Below, one piece after another: positions 43,979 to 53,127 of a DNA stretch of 64,000 bases. The stretch is from Chthoniobacterales bacterium (lineage in GTDB: Bacteria > Verrucomicrobiota > Verrucomicrobiia > Chthoniobacterales > DASVRZ01): NCBI GenBank assembly GCA_039930045.1, contig JBDSQB010000016.1, positions 1 through 64,000 on the forward strand, in the 5' to 3' direction. Positions within the stretch are counted from its first letter, which is position 1. Each line of letters starts with the position of its first letter. The position numbers were made by a program, and so were the translations under genes. The notes beneath the pieces are model-generated. The model had not been told where the DNA came from and ran no database searches. It saw only the letters and a program-made list of their open reading frames with translations.

Positions 43979-45948
43979 GCAAGTCGGCGAATGCGGAGAA
44001 TATGCGCCGGTTTCGAGTCCGGGTCCAGCTTCACAAACTGCCGCACACCCGTCCAAGTGAAGCGGTCGCCGGAGAGAAGATCCTCGGCGAGAAACGGCTC
44101 ATTTGTGGCGATGCCCCACTCGCGCAGCGGGAGTTCGATGAAGCCCGACTGCGAATAGTTAGGATCGAGGTTGACGATGGTTAGGAGAATGTTATCACCG
44201 GCCAGCGTGCGCTTGCTGTAGGCCAGCAGCTGTTCGTTTTCGATCCGTGCGAAACGCAGGTTGGCGTAGATCTGAAACGCGCGGTTTTTGTGCCGGATTC
44301 GGTTCAAGCTCGTGATCAAATCCTTGATGTTTCCCGGCGCGTTCCAGTCGCGTTCCTTCCACTGATACTTCTCGGAGTAGTTATATTCCTCCTTGTTAGG
44401 ATAGGGCTCATTCTCGCATAACTCGAAGCCGCTGTAGATGCCATAGATCGGCGACAGCGTGGCCGCTAATATCGCGCGAATCTTGAACATCGAGCGCGGC
44501 GCATTTTGCAAATGCAGCGGGAGAATGTCGGGCGTGTTCGGCCACAAGTTGGCCCGGAAACATTCCTTCATATCGGTCTGGGTCAGCTCGGTGAAATACT
44601 CGGTGAGTTCCGCCTTGCTCACGCGCCAGGTGAAGTAGGTGTAGCCCTGGGTGAAGCCCGCCTTCGCCAGCGCCTTCATCATCTTCGGCTTGGTAAAGGC
44701 CTCGCTTAGGAAAATAGTATCGGGATACTGAGTTCTAACCTCGCTGATGACAAACTCCCAGAACGCCACGGGCTTGGTGTGGGGATTGTCCACGCGGAAG
44801 GTTTTCACACCGTGGCCGCACCAGAAAAGAATAATGTCGCGCATCTCCTGCCAGAGATTTTTCCAATCCTTGCAATAGAAGTTCAGCGGATAAACATCCT
44901 CGTATTTCTTCGGCGGATTTTCCGCGTACTTGATCGTGCCATCGGGCCGCTTGAAGAACCAATCTGGATGCTCCGCGACGTAGGGATGATCGGGCGAACT
45001 GTTAATCGCGAAGTCGAGGGCGACTTCCATTCCTCTCTTCGCGATCTCGCCGACTAACCAATCGAAATCTTCCAGCGTTCCCAGCTCCGGCGCGACATCC
45101 TTGTGACCGCCCCCGTTTGGACAACCCTGATGCCGGTTGCCGATGGCGTAGGGCACGCCCGGTTCGCCCGGCTCGCAGGTCGTCGAGTTGTTTTTGCCCT
45201 TGCGATTCGAGAGACCGATGGGATGAATCGGCGGGAAATAGATCACGTCGAATCCCATCGCTTTCGCATCGTCAATGCGCGGCAGACAATCGCGGAACGT
45301 CGAGCCGCGGTCGGCGCGACCCTCGGCGTTGCGGGGAAAAAATTCATACCACGCCGCAAAACCCGCGCGTTTCCGATCCACGACGACGCTCACATAAGGC
45401 TTCAACTCGGTTGAAAGCGAGCGGTCCTGGTAATGCGTCATCAGCGCGATCAGCTCCGTGTTCTCGGAAATGCGGAACACCTCGTCATTCGCACCGAGCC
45501 GGATGCGGTCGGAGAAACGCTTCAGGATCTTCTTGTCGGCGGGCGAGCGGGCCTGTTTCGACGCCGCATCGACGATGGCCGCGCCCTCGAGAATTTCGCT
45601 GGTCAGCTCCGTCAGACCGCCGTGAAATTTTTTCTCAAATTCGTGCTGCCACGTCTGAAAAAGATCGGTCCACGCCTCGATCGTTACCTCGTAGGTCGCG
45701 TTCTCGAAGAACGAACAAGTCCCCTCCCAGCGATCATTGACGAGGGGGCGCATGACGGTTTGAAACCAATTTGCGTCGCCCAGTTTCCGCCACTTCAGGC
45801 GGGCGGTGAGAATGTCGTGCCCGTCGCGAAAAATATCCGCGCTGAGGGTGAGATCATCACCGACGAGGCGCTTGAGGGGATAAAGCCCGCCATCGAGCAG
45901 CGGCGAGACATTTTCAATGACGACAGTGGTGCGGGTGGTCGGGATCAC
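43975..45948 (-). CDS. glgE: Alpha-1,4-glucan:maltose-1-phosphate maltosyltransferase GlgE
   Basis: A GH13_3 enzyme of 657 residues that transfers maltose from maltose-1-phosphate to glucan. The amylase-type barrel has FDVIYFPPIHPIG, NRHQGCPNGGGHKDVAPELG and EVALDFAINSSPDHP. The nucleophile Asp387 is in FRVDNPHTKP and the acid/base Glu416 is in FLSEAF. The N-terminal domain starts RTTVVIENVSPLLDGG. No treS, pep2, glgM or glgB lies nearby, so maltose-1-phosphate must come from elsewhere. It is rich in the GTTAGGA word. Confidence 0.92.
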   Translation of the reverse strand: MIPTTRTTVVIENVSPLLDGGLYPLKRLVGDDLTLSADIFRDGHDILTARLKWRKLGDANWFQTVMRPLVNDRWEGTCSFFENATYEVTIEAWTDLFQTWQHEFEKKFHGGLTELTSEILEGAAIVDAASKQARSPADKKILKRFSDRIRLGANDEVFRISENTELIALMTHYQDRSLSTELKPYVSVVVDRKRAGFAAWYEFFPRNAEGRADRGSTFRDCLPRIDDAKAMGFDVIYFPPIHPIGLSNRKGKNNSTTCEPGEPGVPYAIGNRHQGCPNGGGHKDVAPELGTLEDFDWLVGEIAKRGMEVALDFAINSSPDHPYVAEHPDWFFKRPDGTIKYAENPPKKYEDVYPLNFYCKDWKNLWQEMRDIILFWCGHGVKTFRVDNPHTKPVAFWEFVISEVRTQYPDTIFLSEAFTKPKMMKALAKAGFTQGYTYFTWRVSKAELTEYFTELTQTDMKECFRANLWPNTPDILPLHLQNAPRSMFKIRAILAATLSPIYGIYSGFELCENEPYPNKEEYNYSEKYQWKERDWNAPGNIKDLITSLNRIRHKNRAFQIYANLRFARIENEQLLAYSKRTLAGDNILLTIVNLDPNYSQSGFIELPLREWGIATNEPFLAEDLLSGDRFTWTGVRQFVKLDPDSKPAHILRIRRLA

Positions 45949-46059
45949 GAGATAAGGAAATCAAAAAGGAGAACGCAGGGCAAGGCGCGACTGGCCGCTC
46001 CGAGTTCCCTCCGCCGCCGTTCGGCGAATCTGCCTTATGCCGCATGTTACCAGCGCTCA

Positions 46060-46087
46060 GGCATTTGAGGACAACCGCCCTCCAGAG
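46060..46087. repeat. Decayed copy of the short palindromic element
   Basis: GGCATTTG-AGGA-CAACCGCC followed by CTCCAGAG. The left arm and loop match the elements at 23328 and 25868, but the right arm is changed so the hairpin is mostly lost. It lies between glgE and dinB. Confidence 0.55.
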
Positions 46088-46108
46088 ACTGGCTGGCTAT
46101 TTCCAGGC

Positions 46109-47164
46109 TCAGTCGAGTTCCAGTTCCATCTGGGGAATGGCGTCGGGGTCTTGGAAGCGGACTCCGACTCCCATCAGGCGGACGGGTTTGCCGGTGCGGG
46201 CGTGACCTTCCCGGAGCAAGGATAGATACGACTGGAACTCGGGCGCGAGTCCGGCGCGATCCACGCTGGTGCGGGTGAAGTCGCTGAATTTCAGCTTCAG
46301 GAAAATGCCGGCGATGGGCGGGAGATCCTTCTTGGAAGCGAGGTCGGTTTGCAGTTCCTCGAAGAGAGCGGGCAGGCGCTCGATACAGGCGTCGAGCGTG
46401 TCGAGGTTGATGGAATAAGTGCGCTCGGTGCTGAGGGATTTGCGTTCGCGATGGGGTTCGACGGGGCGTTCGTCGTAGCCGCGGCAGAGCTGGTAAAGTT
46501 CAAGGCCAAATTTGCCGAAGAGCTGGGCCATTTCAATGCGGCTGAACGCTTGGAGCTGGCCGCAGGTGGTGACGCCAAGTTTCTCGAGTTTGTCGGCGCT
46601 GACCCGGCCGATGCCCCAGATGCGTTTGACGGGTAGCGTGTCCATGAACGCCGGGATGTCGTCGGGGCGGATTTGGAATTGGCCGTTGGGTTTGCGCCAG
46701 TCGGAGGCGATTTTGGCGAGGAGCTTATTGGGCGCGATGCCGGCGGAGGCGGGGAGTTTTGTTTTTTGAAAGATCTGCCGCCGGATGACGTAGGCGAGCG
46801 CGGCGGGATCGCCGTTATGCGCGGTGACGTCGAGGTAGGCTTCGTCGAGGGAGAGGGGCTCGACGAGCGGGGTGTGGCGGCGGAGGATGGCGCGAATCGT
46901 CTCGGACTCGGCCCGGTAAACGTCGAAGCGGGTGGGGAGGAGGATGAGTTGCGGGCATTTTTGCAGGGCCTGAAACGTGGGCATGGCGGAGTGGCAGCCG
47001 TATTTGCGCGCCTCGTAGTTGCAGGTGGTGAGGACGCCGCGCTGGGAGCTGGTGCCGCCGACGGCGACGGGGAGCCCGGCGAGTTCGGGGCGGTCGCGGA
47101 TTTCGATGGAGGCGTAGAAGGCGTCCATGTCGAGGTGGATGATTTTGCGTTCGGCGACGGACAC
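46109..47164 (-). CDS. dinB: DNA polymerase IV (Y family)
   Basis: A translesion polymerase. The GTG start at 47164 (MSVAERKIIHLDMDAFYAS) gives 351 residues, the family norm; the open frame continues upstream to 47506 without matching the family. Catalytic acids are in LDMDAFYAS and SLDEAYLDVT. The palm/finger region has VAVGGTSSQRGVLTTCNYEA and KIASDWRKPNGQ. The little-finger region ends with RLMGVGVRF. It is divergent from the following gene with only 57 bp between. Confidence 0.93.
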   Translation of the reverse strand: MSVAERKIIHLDMDAFYASIEIRDRPELAGLPVAVGGTSSQRGVLTTCNYEARKYGCHSAMPTFQALQKCPQLILLPTRFDVYRAESETIRAILRRHTPLVEPLSLDEAYLDVTAHNGDPAALAYVIRRQIFQKTKLPASAGIAPNKLLAKIASDWRKPNGQFQIRPDDIPAFMDTLPVKRIWGIGRVSADKLEKLGVTTCGQLQAFSRIEMAQLFGKFGLELYQLCRGYDERPVEPHRERKSLSTERTYSINLDTLDACIERLPALFEELQTDLASKKDLPPIAGIFLKLKFSDFTRTSVDRAGLAPEFQSYLSLLREGHARTGKPVRLMGVGVRFQDPDAIPQMELELD

Positions 47165-47221
47165 GAGCGACGTTAGCACAGGAAACGTGGATATTAATGG
47201 AACTCCGCTGTAAATAGGGTC

Positions 47222-47824
47222 GTGGCTTCCCTCATCCAGCATTCCGTGCAACATCCGGGCCGTGGGTTGCACTCCAACTCGGGAGTCGGCGACTGGCATT
47301 TCCAGAATGTGCGTGTGGTGGGTCGGCCGATTCGCATGGAAGTCGAACGGAACCCGAACCCGGCGATGCGGGATCATTTTTGGATCACGATCAGCGTGGC
47401 GGAGGTGGGGCCGGTGTTGCTGACGGTAAATACGATGTCGCTGCGGAATGCGCGCGCGGGATTCGACGACCGCATCCGCGTGGGCCGGGTGCGCTGTGCG
47501 TTTCATCGGCCGCCGACCGGGGGAATGTCGCGTTCGCGGCTGCTGAATTACGCGTCAATCGAGTCGAACTCTAATGTGTTTTACGAAGTTTATGAGAGGG
47601 ATGCGCTGGAAAACCTGCTGCGCGAACAGACGGAACGCGCGACCTGGGTGCAAGCCTGGGGTGTGGCCTTCGAGCGGCGCTCGCTCGGGGTGCATCAGAT
47701 TCATTGCCGCCGGGCGAGCTGCGCTGTGGCGGAGGATTTGCAGCAGATGGACGGAGCGCTGCGGTTTTATCGGGAGAGCGAGGGCGTGGCGGAGATGCTG
47801 CTCTTTAAGTATTGCGGGCAGTAG
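47222..47824 (+). CDS. Hypothetical protein
   Basis: A 200-residue protein from GTG 47222. I do not recognise a domain. It appears soluble and mixed alpha/beta: VVGRPIRMEVERNPNPAMRD, an Arg-rich segment (LRNARAGFDDRIRVGRVRC) and a C-terminal helix (CAVAEDLQQMDGALRFYRES). It begins 57 bp from divergent dinB, so they may share a promoter region. The codon bias looks normal. The start is uncertain. Confidence 0.5.
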   Translation: MASLIQHSVQHPGRGLHSNSGVGDWHFQNVRVVGRPIRMEVERNPNPAMRDHFWITISVAEVGPVLLTVNTMSLRNARAGFDDRIRVGRVRCAFHRPPTGGMSRSRLLNYASIESNSNVFYEVYERDALENLLREQTERATWVQAWGVAFERRSLGVHQIHCRRASCAVAEDLQQMDGALRFYRESEGVAEMLLFKYCGQ

Positions 47825-47851
47825 TTTCTCCCGGATGTGGGGAAATCCCGC

Positions 47852-47879
47852 TTGACTATCGGCGAAGTAGTTTTAGTCT
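47852..47879 (+). promoter_or_regulatory. Putative rpsT promoter
   Basis: TTGACT (47852-47857), 16-base spacer and TAGTCT (47874-47879), 23 bp before the rpsT ATG. Spacing is acceptable; the -10 is weak. Confidence 0.45.
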
Positions 47880-47901
47880 TCGCGTCCCACAAACTCTTTT
47901 T

Positions 47902-48165
47902 ATGGCCAATACCAAATCCGCTGCTAAACGCGCCCGTCAAACCATCGTTCGCACCCAACGCAATCGTGCGATTGTTTCCGGTGTGAAGAATCAACAAAAA
48001 CGCGTCCGCGCAGCCATCGCCGGTGGCAAGAAAGACGTCGCCCTCGCCGAGTCGATCAAGCTCGCCTCCGTTCTCGACAAAGCCGCCAAGCGTGGCGCGA
48101 TTCACACGAACGCCGCCAGCCGCCAGAAAAGCCGCACCACCAAGGCCATCGTCGCCCTGGCTTGA
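47902..48165 (+). CDS. rpsT: 30S ribosomal protein S20
   Basis: ATG 47902 (MANTKSAAKRARQTIVRTQR) gives an 87-residue, Lys/Arg/Ala-rich helical protein, the typical size and composition of S20. It binds 16S rRNA early in 30S assembly. Some annotators might extend it to ATG 47812, but that adds unrelated residues. It appears monocistronic with its own terminator. Confidence 0.95.
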   Translation: MANTKSAAKRARQTIVRTQRNRAIVSGVKNQQKRVRAAIAGGKKDVALAESIKLASVLDKAAKRGAIHTNAASRQKSRTTKAIVALA

Positions 48166-48218
48166 TTTTCCATCCGCACGTCCTGCAGCGTCCTTGAGAC
48201 GTTGCCAGTTTTAGAAAT

Positions 48219-48247
48219 GCCCCTCGATTCGCTTCGAGGGGCGTTTT
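48219..48247. terminator. Intrinsic terminator of rpsT
   Basis: GCCCCTCGA (48219-48227) and TCGAGGGGC (48234-48242) form a perfect 9-bp stem, followed by GTTTT. It overlaps the end of the convergent gene at 48246. Confidence 0.8.
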
Positions 48248-48575
48248 AGTTTCCCGTGAAAATCACCGTAATGTCGTAAGTCGTCCCGCAGGCCGACCGC
48301 TGGCAATCCACCACGATCGCCTCGGACCGCAACGAATCGTCGTTATCCGAGGCCGCCGGCGCAAAATCCACCAGCAATACCGCCCCGATATTGTGCCGCA
48401 CCTTTGAGGAAAAACACATTCCCTCGTCACATAGACTCACCTCCACCGCCTCGTGGCTGGCCCTAGCCTCGCTTTCGCATGGGTTATTCGTACCAGCGCC
48501 AGCAGAGATCACTTTGGGGGCCACCATGGACGAGTGGCGCGGCCCTTTTTTCGTGAATATACGATTGACTTCCAT
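48246..48575 (-). CDS. Small hypothetical protein, weakly PilZ-like
   Basis: A 109-residue protein. The strand pattern EAVEVSLCDEGMCFSSKV, NIGAVLLVDF and EAIVVDCQRSACGTTYDITV is compatible with a PilZ-type beta barrel that binds c-di-GMP, but the RxxxR and (D/N)xSxxG motifs are not clear. I give this as a possibility only. It is convergent with rpsT and divergent from tcdA. Confidence 0.45.
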   Translation of the reverse strand: MEVNRIFTKKGPRHSSMVAPKVISAGAGTNNPCESEARASHEAVEVSLCDEGMCFSSKVRHNIGAVLLVDFAPAASDNDDSLRSEAIVVDCQRSACGTTYDITVIFTGN

Positions 48576-48684
48576 GCGAGCGGTTTCCCCAGTAAACGAT
48601 GGAAAAAAATAGCACTCGGCATCGCTCTGTCAAACGGCTCGACCGATCTAATTTCCTGTCGCACATTCCTTTGCAACTCCGCTG

Positions 48685-49473
48685 ATGACCCCGCCCACGC
48701 CTGATTTTGACCGTTTCGGAGGCATCGCCCGCCTCTATGGAAAGGCCGCGCTGGAGACGCTGGCGGCGTCGCATGTGGCGATCATCGGCGTCGGTGGCGT
48801 GGGCTCCTGGACTGCCGAGGCGCTGGTTCGCTCTGGTGTCGGAGGGCTGACTTTGATTGATCTCGACGACGTTTGCGTGACGAATGTGAACCGCCAGTTG
48901 CCCGCGCTCGACGGCGAAATCGGCAGATCCAAGGCTGAGGTCATCGCCGAGCGAATGAGGAAGATCAACCCCAGATTGCAGTGCAACTCGATTCTGGAAT
49001 TTCTCACCGAAACCAATGCCGACCGGTTGCTCTCCAGCGATTTTCAATTCGTCATCGACGCCGTGGACCGCATGTCGATCAAAGCGCTGATTATTGCAAA
49101 ATGTGTTGAGCGCCAGATCCCGGTGCTCACCGTCGGCGGGGCGGGCGGACGGCGCGATCTGACTCAGATCAAAATCGGCGACCTCGGCATCACCGGCGGC
49201 GATTTGCTTCTGAAGCAGGTGCGCAAAAAACTCCGGCGCGACTACGGCTGGAGCCGGGGCGAAGGGAACGATTATGGCGTCGCCGCCGTCTATTCCGCCG
49301 AGCCGCAAATGTTCCCCTGGGCCAACGGTGATGTCTGCGCCACCAAGGAGCCGGAGTCGAATCTAACCATGGATTGCGCGAGCGGTTTTGGCGCGGCGTG
49401 CTTCGTCACCGGTGCGTTTGGATTTGCGGCAGCAGGCGAGGTGGTTAGACGACTAACCTTGCGTTCGAGTTAG
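48685..49473 (+). CDS. tcdA: tRNA threonylcarbamoyladenosine dehydratase
   Basis: A 262-residue ThiF/E1-like enzyme of the CsdL/TcdA branch that cyclises t6A37 to ct6A37 in tRNA using ATP. The family start is FDRFGGIARLYGKAALETL. The nucleotide loop is GVGGVGSWTAEALVRSG and the E1-like region is LIDLDDVCVTNVNRQLPAL. The C-terminal half has DAVDRMSIKALIIAKCVER. Its 3' end overlaps the convergent AMP-ligase gene by 21 bp. Confidence 0.9.
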   Translation: MTPPTPDFDRFGGIARLYGKAALETLAASHVAIIGVGGVGSWTAEALVRSGVGGLTLIDLDDVCVTNVNRQLPALDGEIGRSKAEVIAERMRKINPRLQCNSILEFLTETNADRLLSSDFQFVIDAVDRMSIKALIIAKCVERQIPVLTVGGAGGRRDLTQIKIGDLGITGGDLLLKQVRKKLRRDYGWSRGEGNDYGVAAVYSAEPQMFPWANGDVCATKEPESNLTMDCASGFGAACFVTGAFGFAAAGEVVRRLTLRSS

Positions 49474-50817
49474 ATAGGATGCAGCCAGTTCGCGGCGGCT
49501 GATTTTTCCACGCTCATTCACCGGGATTTGTTCCAGCAGCCAGACATCGGAGGGAACTTGCCATGGGGCGAGGATGTTGCGACAAATGGTTAGGATTTTT
49601 TCGCGACTAACATGGCTCGTTTCCACAATGGCAACGGCTAGTTCGCCGCGCCGTTCGTGCGGCACTCCGCAAACAATCGCGCGCGAAACCCCAGGGATTT
49701 TTTCGATAATCGTCTCCACGGTTTGCGGGTCGAGTTTCTTGCCCGTGATGTTAATAAAATCGGACACGCGGCCCGTGATGCGAAAGCCCCACGATGTTAG
49801 TTCGACCAGATCGGATGGACGGAAAATTCCCTCCAGCAGCGAATCGTTTTCAGTCGCGGGAAAGTAACCCAGCCCGACGGCGGCGCTGCGGACGGCGATC
49901 CTTTCGTTTTCCAATTCGACTTCCACTCCACTCATCGGCTGACCGACGAAACCCTGTGGCAGATCGACTTCCTGGCTGGCGTCGTAGCAGATCCCACCGC
50001 ATTCCGACGCGCCATAAAACGAATGAATCTTGCGCCCATTTTGCGAATGAAATTCCCGGGCAACTTCGCTGGATAAAGGAGCGCCTGCCGTGATGCAAAG
50101 TCTCACAGTCGGCGGCAAGGTAAGGTTAAGTCGTGTCAGACTTTGATAGAGAACGGGAATGCCCGCGAGCACGGTGGCGCGCGTGTTAGTCAGCCCGGCT
50201 AACATCGCCTGCGGAAGGTTGTCCTGCGAAATGACGAGCGGTATGCCGAAGGTTAGGAGCGGTGTTAGGAGATTGCTGAAACCGTAGGAGTGCGAGAGGG
50301 GGACAGCGCCGTAGTTAACATCGGATTCCAGCAGTCCCATCGTCGCGAAGATGTTGTCGGAATCGGCCAGAATCTGCGCCAGCGTAAAGGCGATCAGGCG
50401 CGGAGTTCCAGTCGTTCCCGAGGTGACTTTGAGCAGACTCGTGTCGCTGGAAAAAGCCCCATTCGACTCTAACTCGAATCTGGAAATTTTTGAGTCGAGT
50501 AAGAGCGCACTGGCACCGGCGGTTTGCAAAATCTGTCGGGTTAGCTCCTCGCGTAACGAGGCGTCGAGCGGCAGCGCGATCTGATTGTTTCTCCAAATCG
50601 CCAGCAACACCGCCGGCCACGCGGGATGATTGCCGAGTTGGATTCCTATCACGGCGATTGCCGGAAACGCGGTCAGCTTTTCCTGCCAGACGCCGCTCTC
50701 TCGCTCGATTCCGGCAAACGTCGCCAAAACACTTCCATCGGCCGCAAAAAGCGCAGGTTGGTTCGCCTTTTTCTCCAAAACGAGCGACCAGCGTTCCAGC
50801 AACGTGAGAGATGACAT
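49453..50817 (-). CDS. AMP-dependent acyl-CoA synthetase/ligase-like protein
   Basis: ATG 50817 (MSSLTLLERWSLVLEKKANQ) gives 454 residues, short for the family. The AMP-binding signature VTSGTTGTPRLIAFT is present, then YGASECGGICYD and GFRITGRVSDFINITGKKLD in the C-terminal part, and a Lys near the end (ERGKISRREL). It should adenylate a carboxylic acid, but the substrate is unknown. It overlaps tcdA at the 3' end. GTG at 50838 is also in frame. The gene is rich in GTTAG words. Confidence 0.82.
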   Translation of the reverse strand: MSSLTLLERWSLVLEKKANQPALFAADGSVLATFAGIERESGVWQEKLTAFPAIAVIGIQLGNHPAWPAVLLAIWRNNQIALPLDASLREELTRQILQTAGASALLLDSKISRFELESNGAFSSDTSLLKVTSGTTGTPRLIAFTLAQILADSDNIFATMGLLESDVNYGAVPLSHSYGFSNLLTPLLTFGIPLVISQDNLPQAMLAGLTNTRATVLAGIPVLYQSLTRLNLTLPPTVRLCITAGAPLSSEVAREFHSQNGRKIHSFYGASECGGICYDASQEVDLPQGFVGQPMSGVEVELENERIAVRSAAVGLGYFPATENDSLLEGIFRPSDLVELTSWGFRITGRVSDFINITGKKLDPQTVETIIEKIPGVSRAIVCGVPHERRGELAVAIVETSHVSREKILTICRNILAPWQVPSDVWLLEQIPVNERGKISRRELAASYLTRTQG

Positions 50818-50914
50818 CGCTGCGATTTTCCCCACCACCCGCTAACTGACAAGGTGGAATTTTCATTTTGGAGATTGTCTCCGAGGGAAGTTTGGTGGAA
50901 TTGTTAGCACCCCT

Positions 50915-52861
50915 ATGAGCAAACCCCCCGCCGGCCACACCGAAGAGAATCGCGTTTTCAAACCCTCGAAAGAGTTTTCCAAGGCCGCGCGAATCGGTTC
51001 GCTGGCTGAATACAAGGCGTTGCACGCCGAATCCATCTCGAAGCCGGAGAAATTCTGGGCGCGCGAGGCGAAGGAGTTGATCTCCTGGGATGCAAAATGG
51101 TCGAAGGTGCTTGATTGGAAACTGCCCTTTGCGAAGTGGTTTGTCGGCGGGAAGCTGAATGCCTCTTACAATTGCGTGGATCGTCACGTGGAGAATGGCC
51201 GCAAGAACAAGGCGGCGATTATTTGGGAGGGCGAGCCGGGCGAGAAGCGGACGTTAACTTACCAGCAACTCCAGCGCGAGGTGTGCAAATTTGCCAACGT
51301 CCTCAAGCGCAATGGCATCAAAAAAGGCGACCGCGTGATTATCTACCTGCCCCAGATTCCCGAGGCGGCGATCGCCATGCTGGCTTGTGCGCGAATCGGC
51401 GCAGTGCATTGCGTGGTTTTCGGGGGATTTAGCGCGGAAAGTATCAAGGATCGGATTAACGACAGCGGCGCGACGGCGGTGATCACGGCGGACGGCAGCT
51501 ATCGGCGCGGGTCGATTGTTCCGCTGAAGAAAAACGTCGATGACGCTCTGAAAACTCTCGATGTCATCAAGCGCGTGATCGTTTTTCGTCGCGCCCATAA
51601 CGAGATTCACATCGAGGAAGGTCGCGACGTCTGGTGGCATCGGGAAATGGAATACGTCGATGCCACTTGCCCGGCGGTGGCACTCGATAGCGAGCATCCG
51701 CTTTTCATTCTTTACACGAGCGGATCGACGGGGAAGCCGAAGGGGATTTTACACACGACAGGCGGGTATCTGGTGGGCACGAGTTGCACGATGAAATATG
51801 CCTTCGACCTGCGCGACGACGACATTTACTGGTGCACCGCCGACGTGGGCTGGATCACGGGTCACAGTTATATGGTCTATGGTCCGCTGGCGGTGGGCGC
51901 GACGGTTTTGATGTATGAAGGTGCGCCAAACTGGCCGGAGCAGGATCGTTTCTGGAAGATCATCGAAGAATACAGCGTCACCATTTTTTACACGGCACCG
52001 ACAGCGATTCGGAGCTTCATCAAATGGGGCGACGAATGGGTGACGAAACGTGATTTGAGTTCCATTCGACTCTTGGGAACGGTCGGTGAGCCGATCAATC
52101 CGGAAGCCTGGATGTGGTATCACAAGATGATCGGTGGCGAGCGTTGCCCTATCGTGGACACATGGTGGCAGACGGAGACGGGCGCTCTAATGATTACGCC
52201 GCTGCCGGGTGCGATTGCCACGAAACCAGGGACGGCGACGCTGCCATTCTTCGGCGTGGATGCCGCGATTGTGGACGACAATGGAGTGGAAGTCGGACCT
52301 AACGTTGGCGGCAAACTGGTCATTCGCAAGCCCTGGCCGTCCATGCTGCGCACGATCTACGGCGACAAGGCGCGTTACAAAAAACAGTATTGGACCGAAG
52401 TAAAAAATTACTATTTCACCGGCGACGGTGCGCATCGCGACAAGGATGGCTATTTCTGGATCGAAGGGCGCATCGACGACGTTCTCAATGTCGCGGGTCA
52501 CCGACTCGGGACCGCCGAAGTCGAAAGCGCGATTGTTTCGCATCATTCCGTGGCAGAAGCTGCCGTGGTGGGCCGCCCAGATGAGATCAAGGGCCAGGGC
52601 GTGGTCGCATTCGTCACACTGAAGGAAGGCCAGGAAGCTACCAAACATCTCAAGGAACTGATCCGCAAACATGTGGGCGAGGTCATCGGACCCATCGCCA
52701 AACCGGACGAAATTCGTTTCGCCGATGCTTTGCCAAAGACGCGCAGTGGAAAAATCATGCGTCGCCTCCTCAAGCAAATCGCCGGAGGTGGTGCGGTCAC
52801 GGGCGACACCACGACTTTGGAAGATCTAAGCATCCTGGCGAAACTCGCCAAAAGCGAATAG
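50915..52861 (+). CDS. acs: Acetyl-CoA synthetase
   Basis: A 648-residue enzyme making acetyl-CoA from acetate, ATP and CoA. Motifs are [20 protein letters not shown] (ATP/Mg loop), [17 protein letters not shown], and the C-terminal catalytic Lys in [13 protein letters not shown]. It has the ACS N-terminal extension ([20 protein letters not shown]). It fits the ActP-type symporter gene for acetate use. Its transcription appears to stop at the hairpins after the stop codon. Confidence 0.95.
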   Translation: MSKPPAGHTEENRVFKPSKEFSKAARIGSLAEYKALHAESISKPEKFWAREAKELISWDAKWSKVLDWKLPFAKWFVGGKLNASYNCVDRHVENGRKNKAAIIWEGEPGEKRTLTYQQLQREVCKFANVLKRNGIKKGDRVIIYLPQIPEAAIAMLACARIGAVHCVVFGGFSAESIKDRINDSGATAVITADGSYRRGSIVPLKKNVDDALKTLDVIKRVIVFRRAHNEIHIEEGRDVWWHREMEYVDATCPAVALDSEHPLFILYTSGSTGKPKGILHTTGGYLVGTSCTMKYAFDLRDDDIYWCTADVGWITGHSYMVYGPLAVGATVLMYEGAPNWPEQDRFWKIIEEYSVTIFYTAPTAIRSFIKWGDEWVTKRDLSSIRLLGTVGEPINPEAWMWYHKMIGGERCPIVDTWWQTETGALMITPLPGAIATKPGTATLPFFGVDAAIVDDNGVEVGPNVGGKLVIRKPWPSMLRTIYGDKARYKKQYWTEVKNYYFTGDGAHRDKDGYFWIEGRIDDVLNVAGHRLGTAEVESAIVSHHSVAEAAVVGRPDEIKGQGVVAFVTLKEGQEATKHLKELIRKHVGEVIGPIAKPDEIRFADALPKTRSGKIMRRLLKQIAGGGAVTGDTTTLEDLSILAKLAKSE

Positions 52862-52883
52862 GGAACTCCCGCTCGAAGAAGAG

Positions 52884-52931
52884 GCCGCGACTCCTGTTTG
52901 TGAGCGCGGCGCACGGTTGCCTGTGCTTTTT
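52884..52931 (+). terminator. Double hairpin terminator after acs
   Basis: First stem: GCCGCG (52884-52889) with CGCGGC (52905-52910). Second: GCAC (52911-52914) and GTGC (52923-52926), with inner GG/CC pairing, followed by TTTTT. It begins about 22 bp after the acs stop codon. Confidence 0.65.
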
Positions 52932-53072
52932 ACCTACTCGCCATTGGGCGTAGCCGGGACGAAAATAATTCGTGTCGGAGCCAGCGGTTTTTAAGTCGCA
53001 CAGGCACAGCCACTAACGCCGAATGGCGGGCGATTAGATGTCATCGGGACAGCGCGACGCTGGCGAAAACAT

Positions 53073-53102
53073 TTGTCTGGCATCCATATATTGTGGTCTA
53101 AT
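53073..53102 (+). promoter_or_regulatory. Putative nrdJ promoter
   Basis: TTGTCT (53073-53078), 18-base spacer and TCTAAT (53097-53102). The first NrdR box lies in the spacer. The rest of the 327-bp gap between acs and nrdJ holds the acs terminator, this promoter and the NrdR and DnaA sites; nothing else is evident. Confidence 0.5.
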
Positions 53103-53126
53103 TTGGGAAGCGCCCCATATGGAGTG
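53084..53126 (+). promoter_or_regulatory. Two NrdR-box-like sites 31 bp apart
   Basis: Box 1 is CCATATATTGTG (53084-53095) and box 2 is CCATATGGAGTG (53115-53126). Against the NrdR core CwAtATaTwGtg, box 1 matches at 11 of 12 positions and box 2 at 9 of 12. The start-to-start distance of 31 bp is three helical turns, the known NrdR spacing. They lie upstream of the class II ribonucleotide reductase gene, the expected target of NrdR. Confidence 0.8.
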
Positions 53127-53127
53127 G

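Noticed and set aside
42066-50270. GTTAGGA as a telomere-type or intron branch-point signal
   Set aside because: No tandem arrays and no sign of introns; treated only as a clustered DNA word.
52932-53072. Possible cobalamin riboswitch before nrdJ
   Set aside because: The gene is B12-dependent and there is an AGCCACTAACG stretch, but I could not build the conserved riboswitch core or pseudoknot. The NrdR/DnaA sites explain the control region better.
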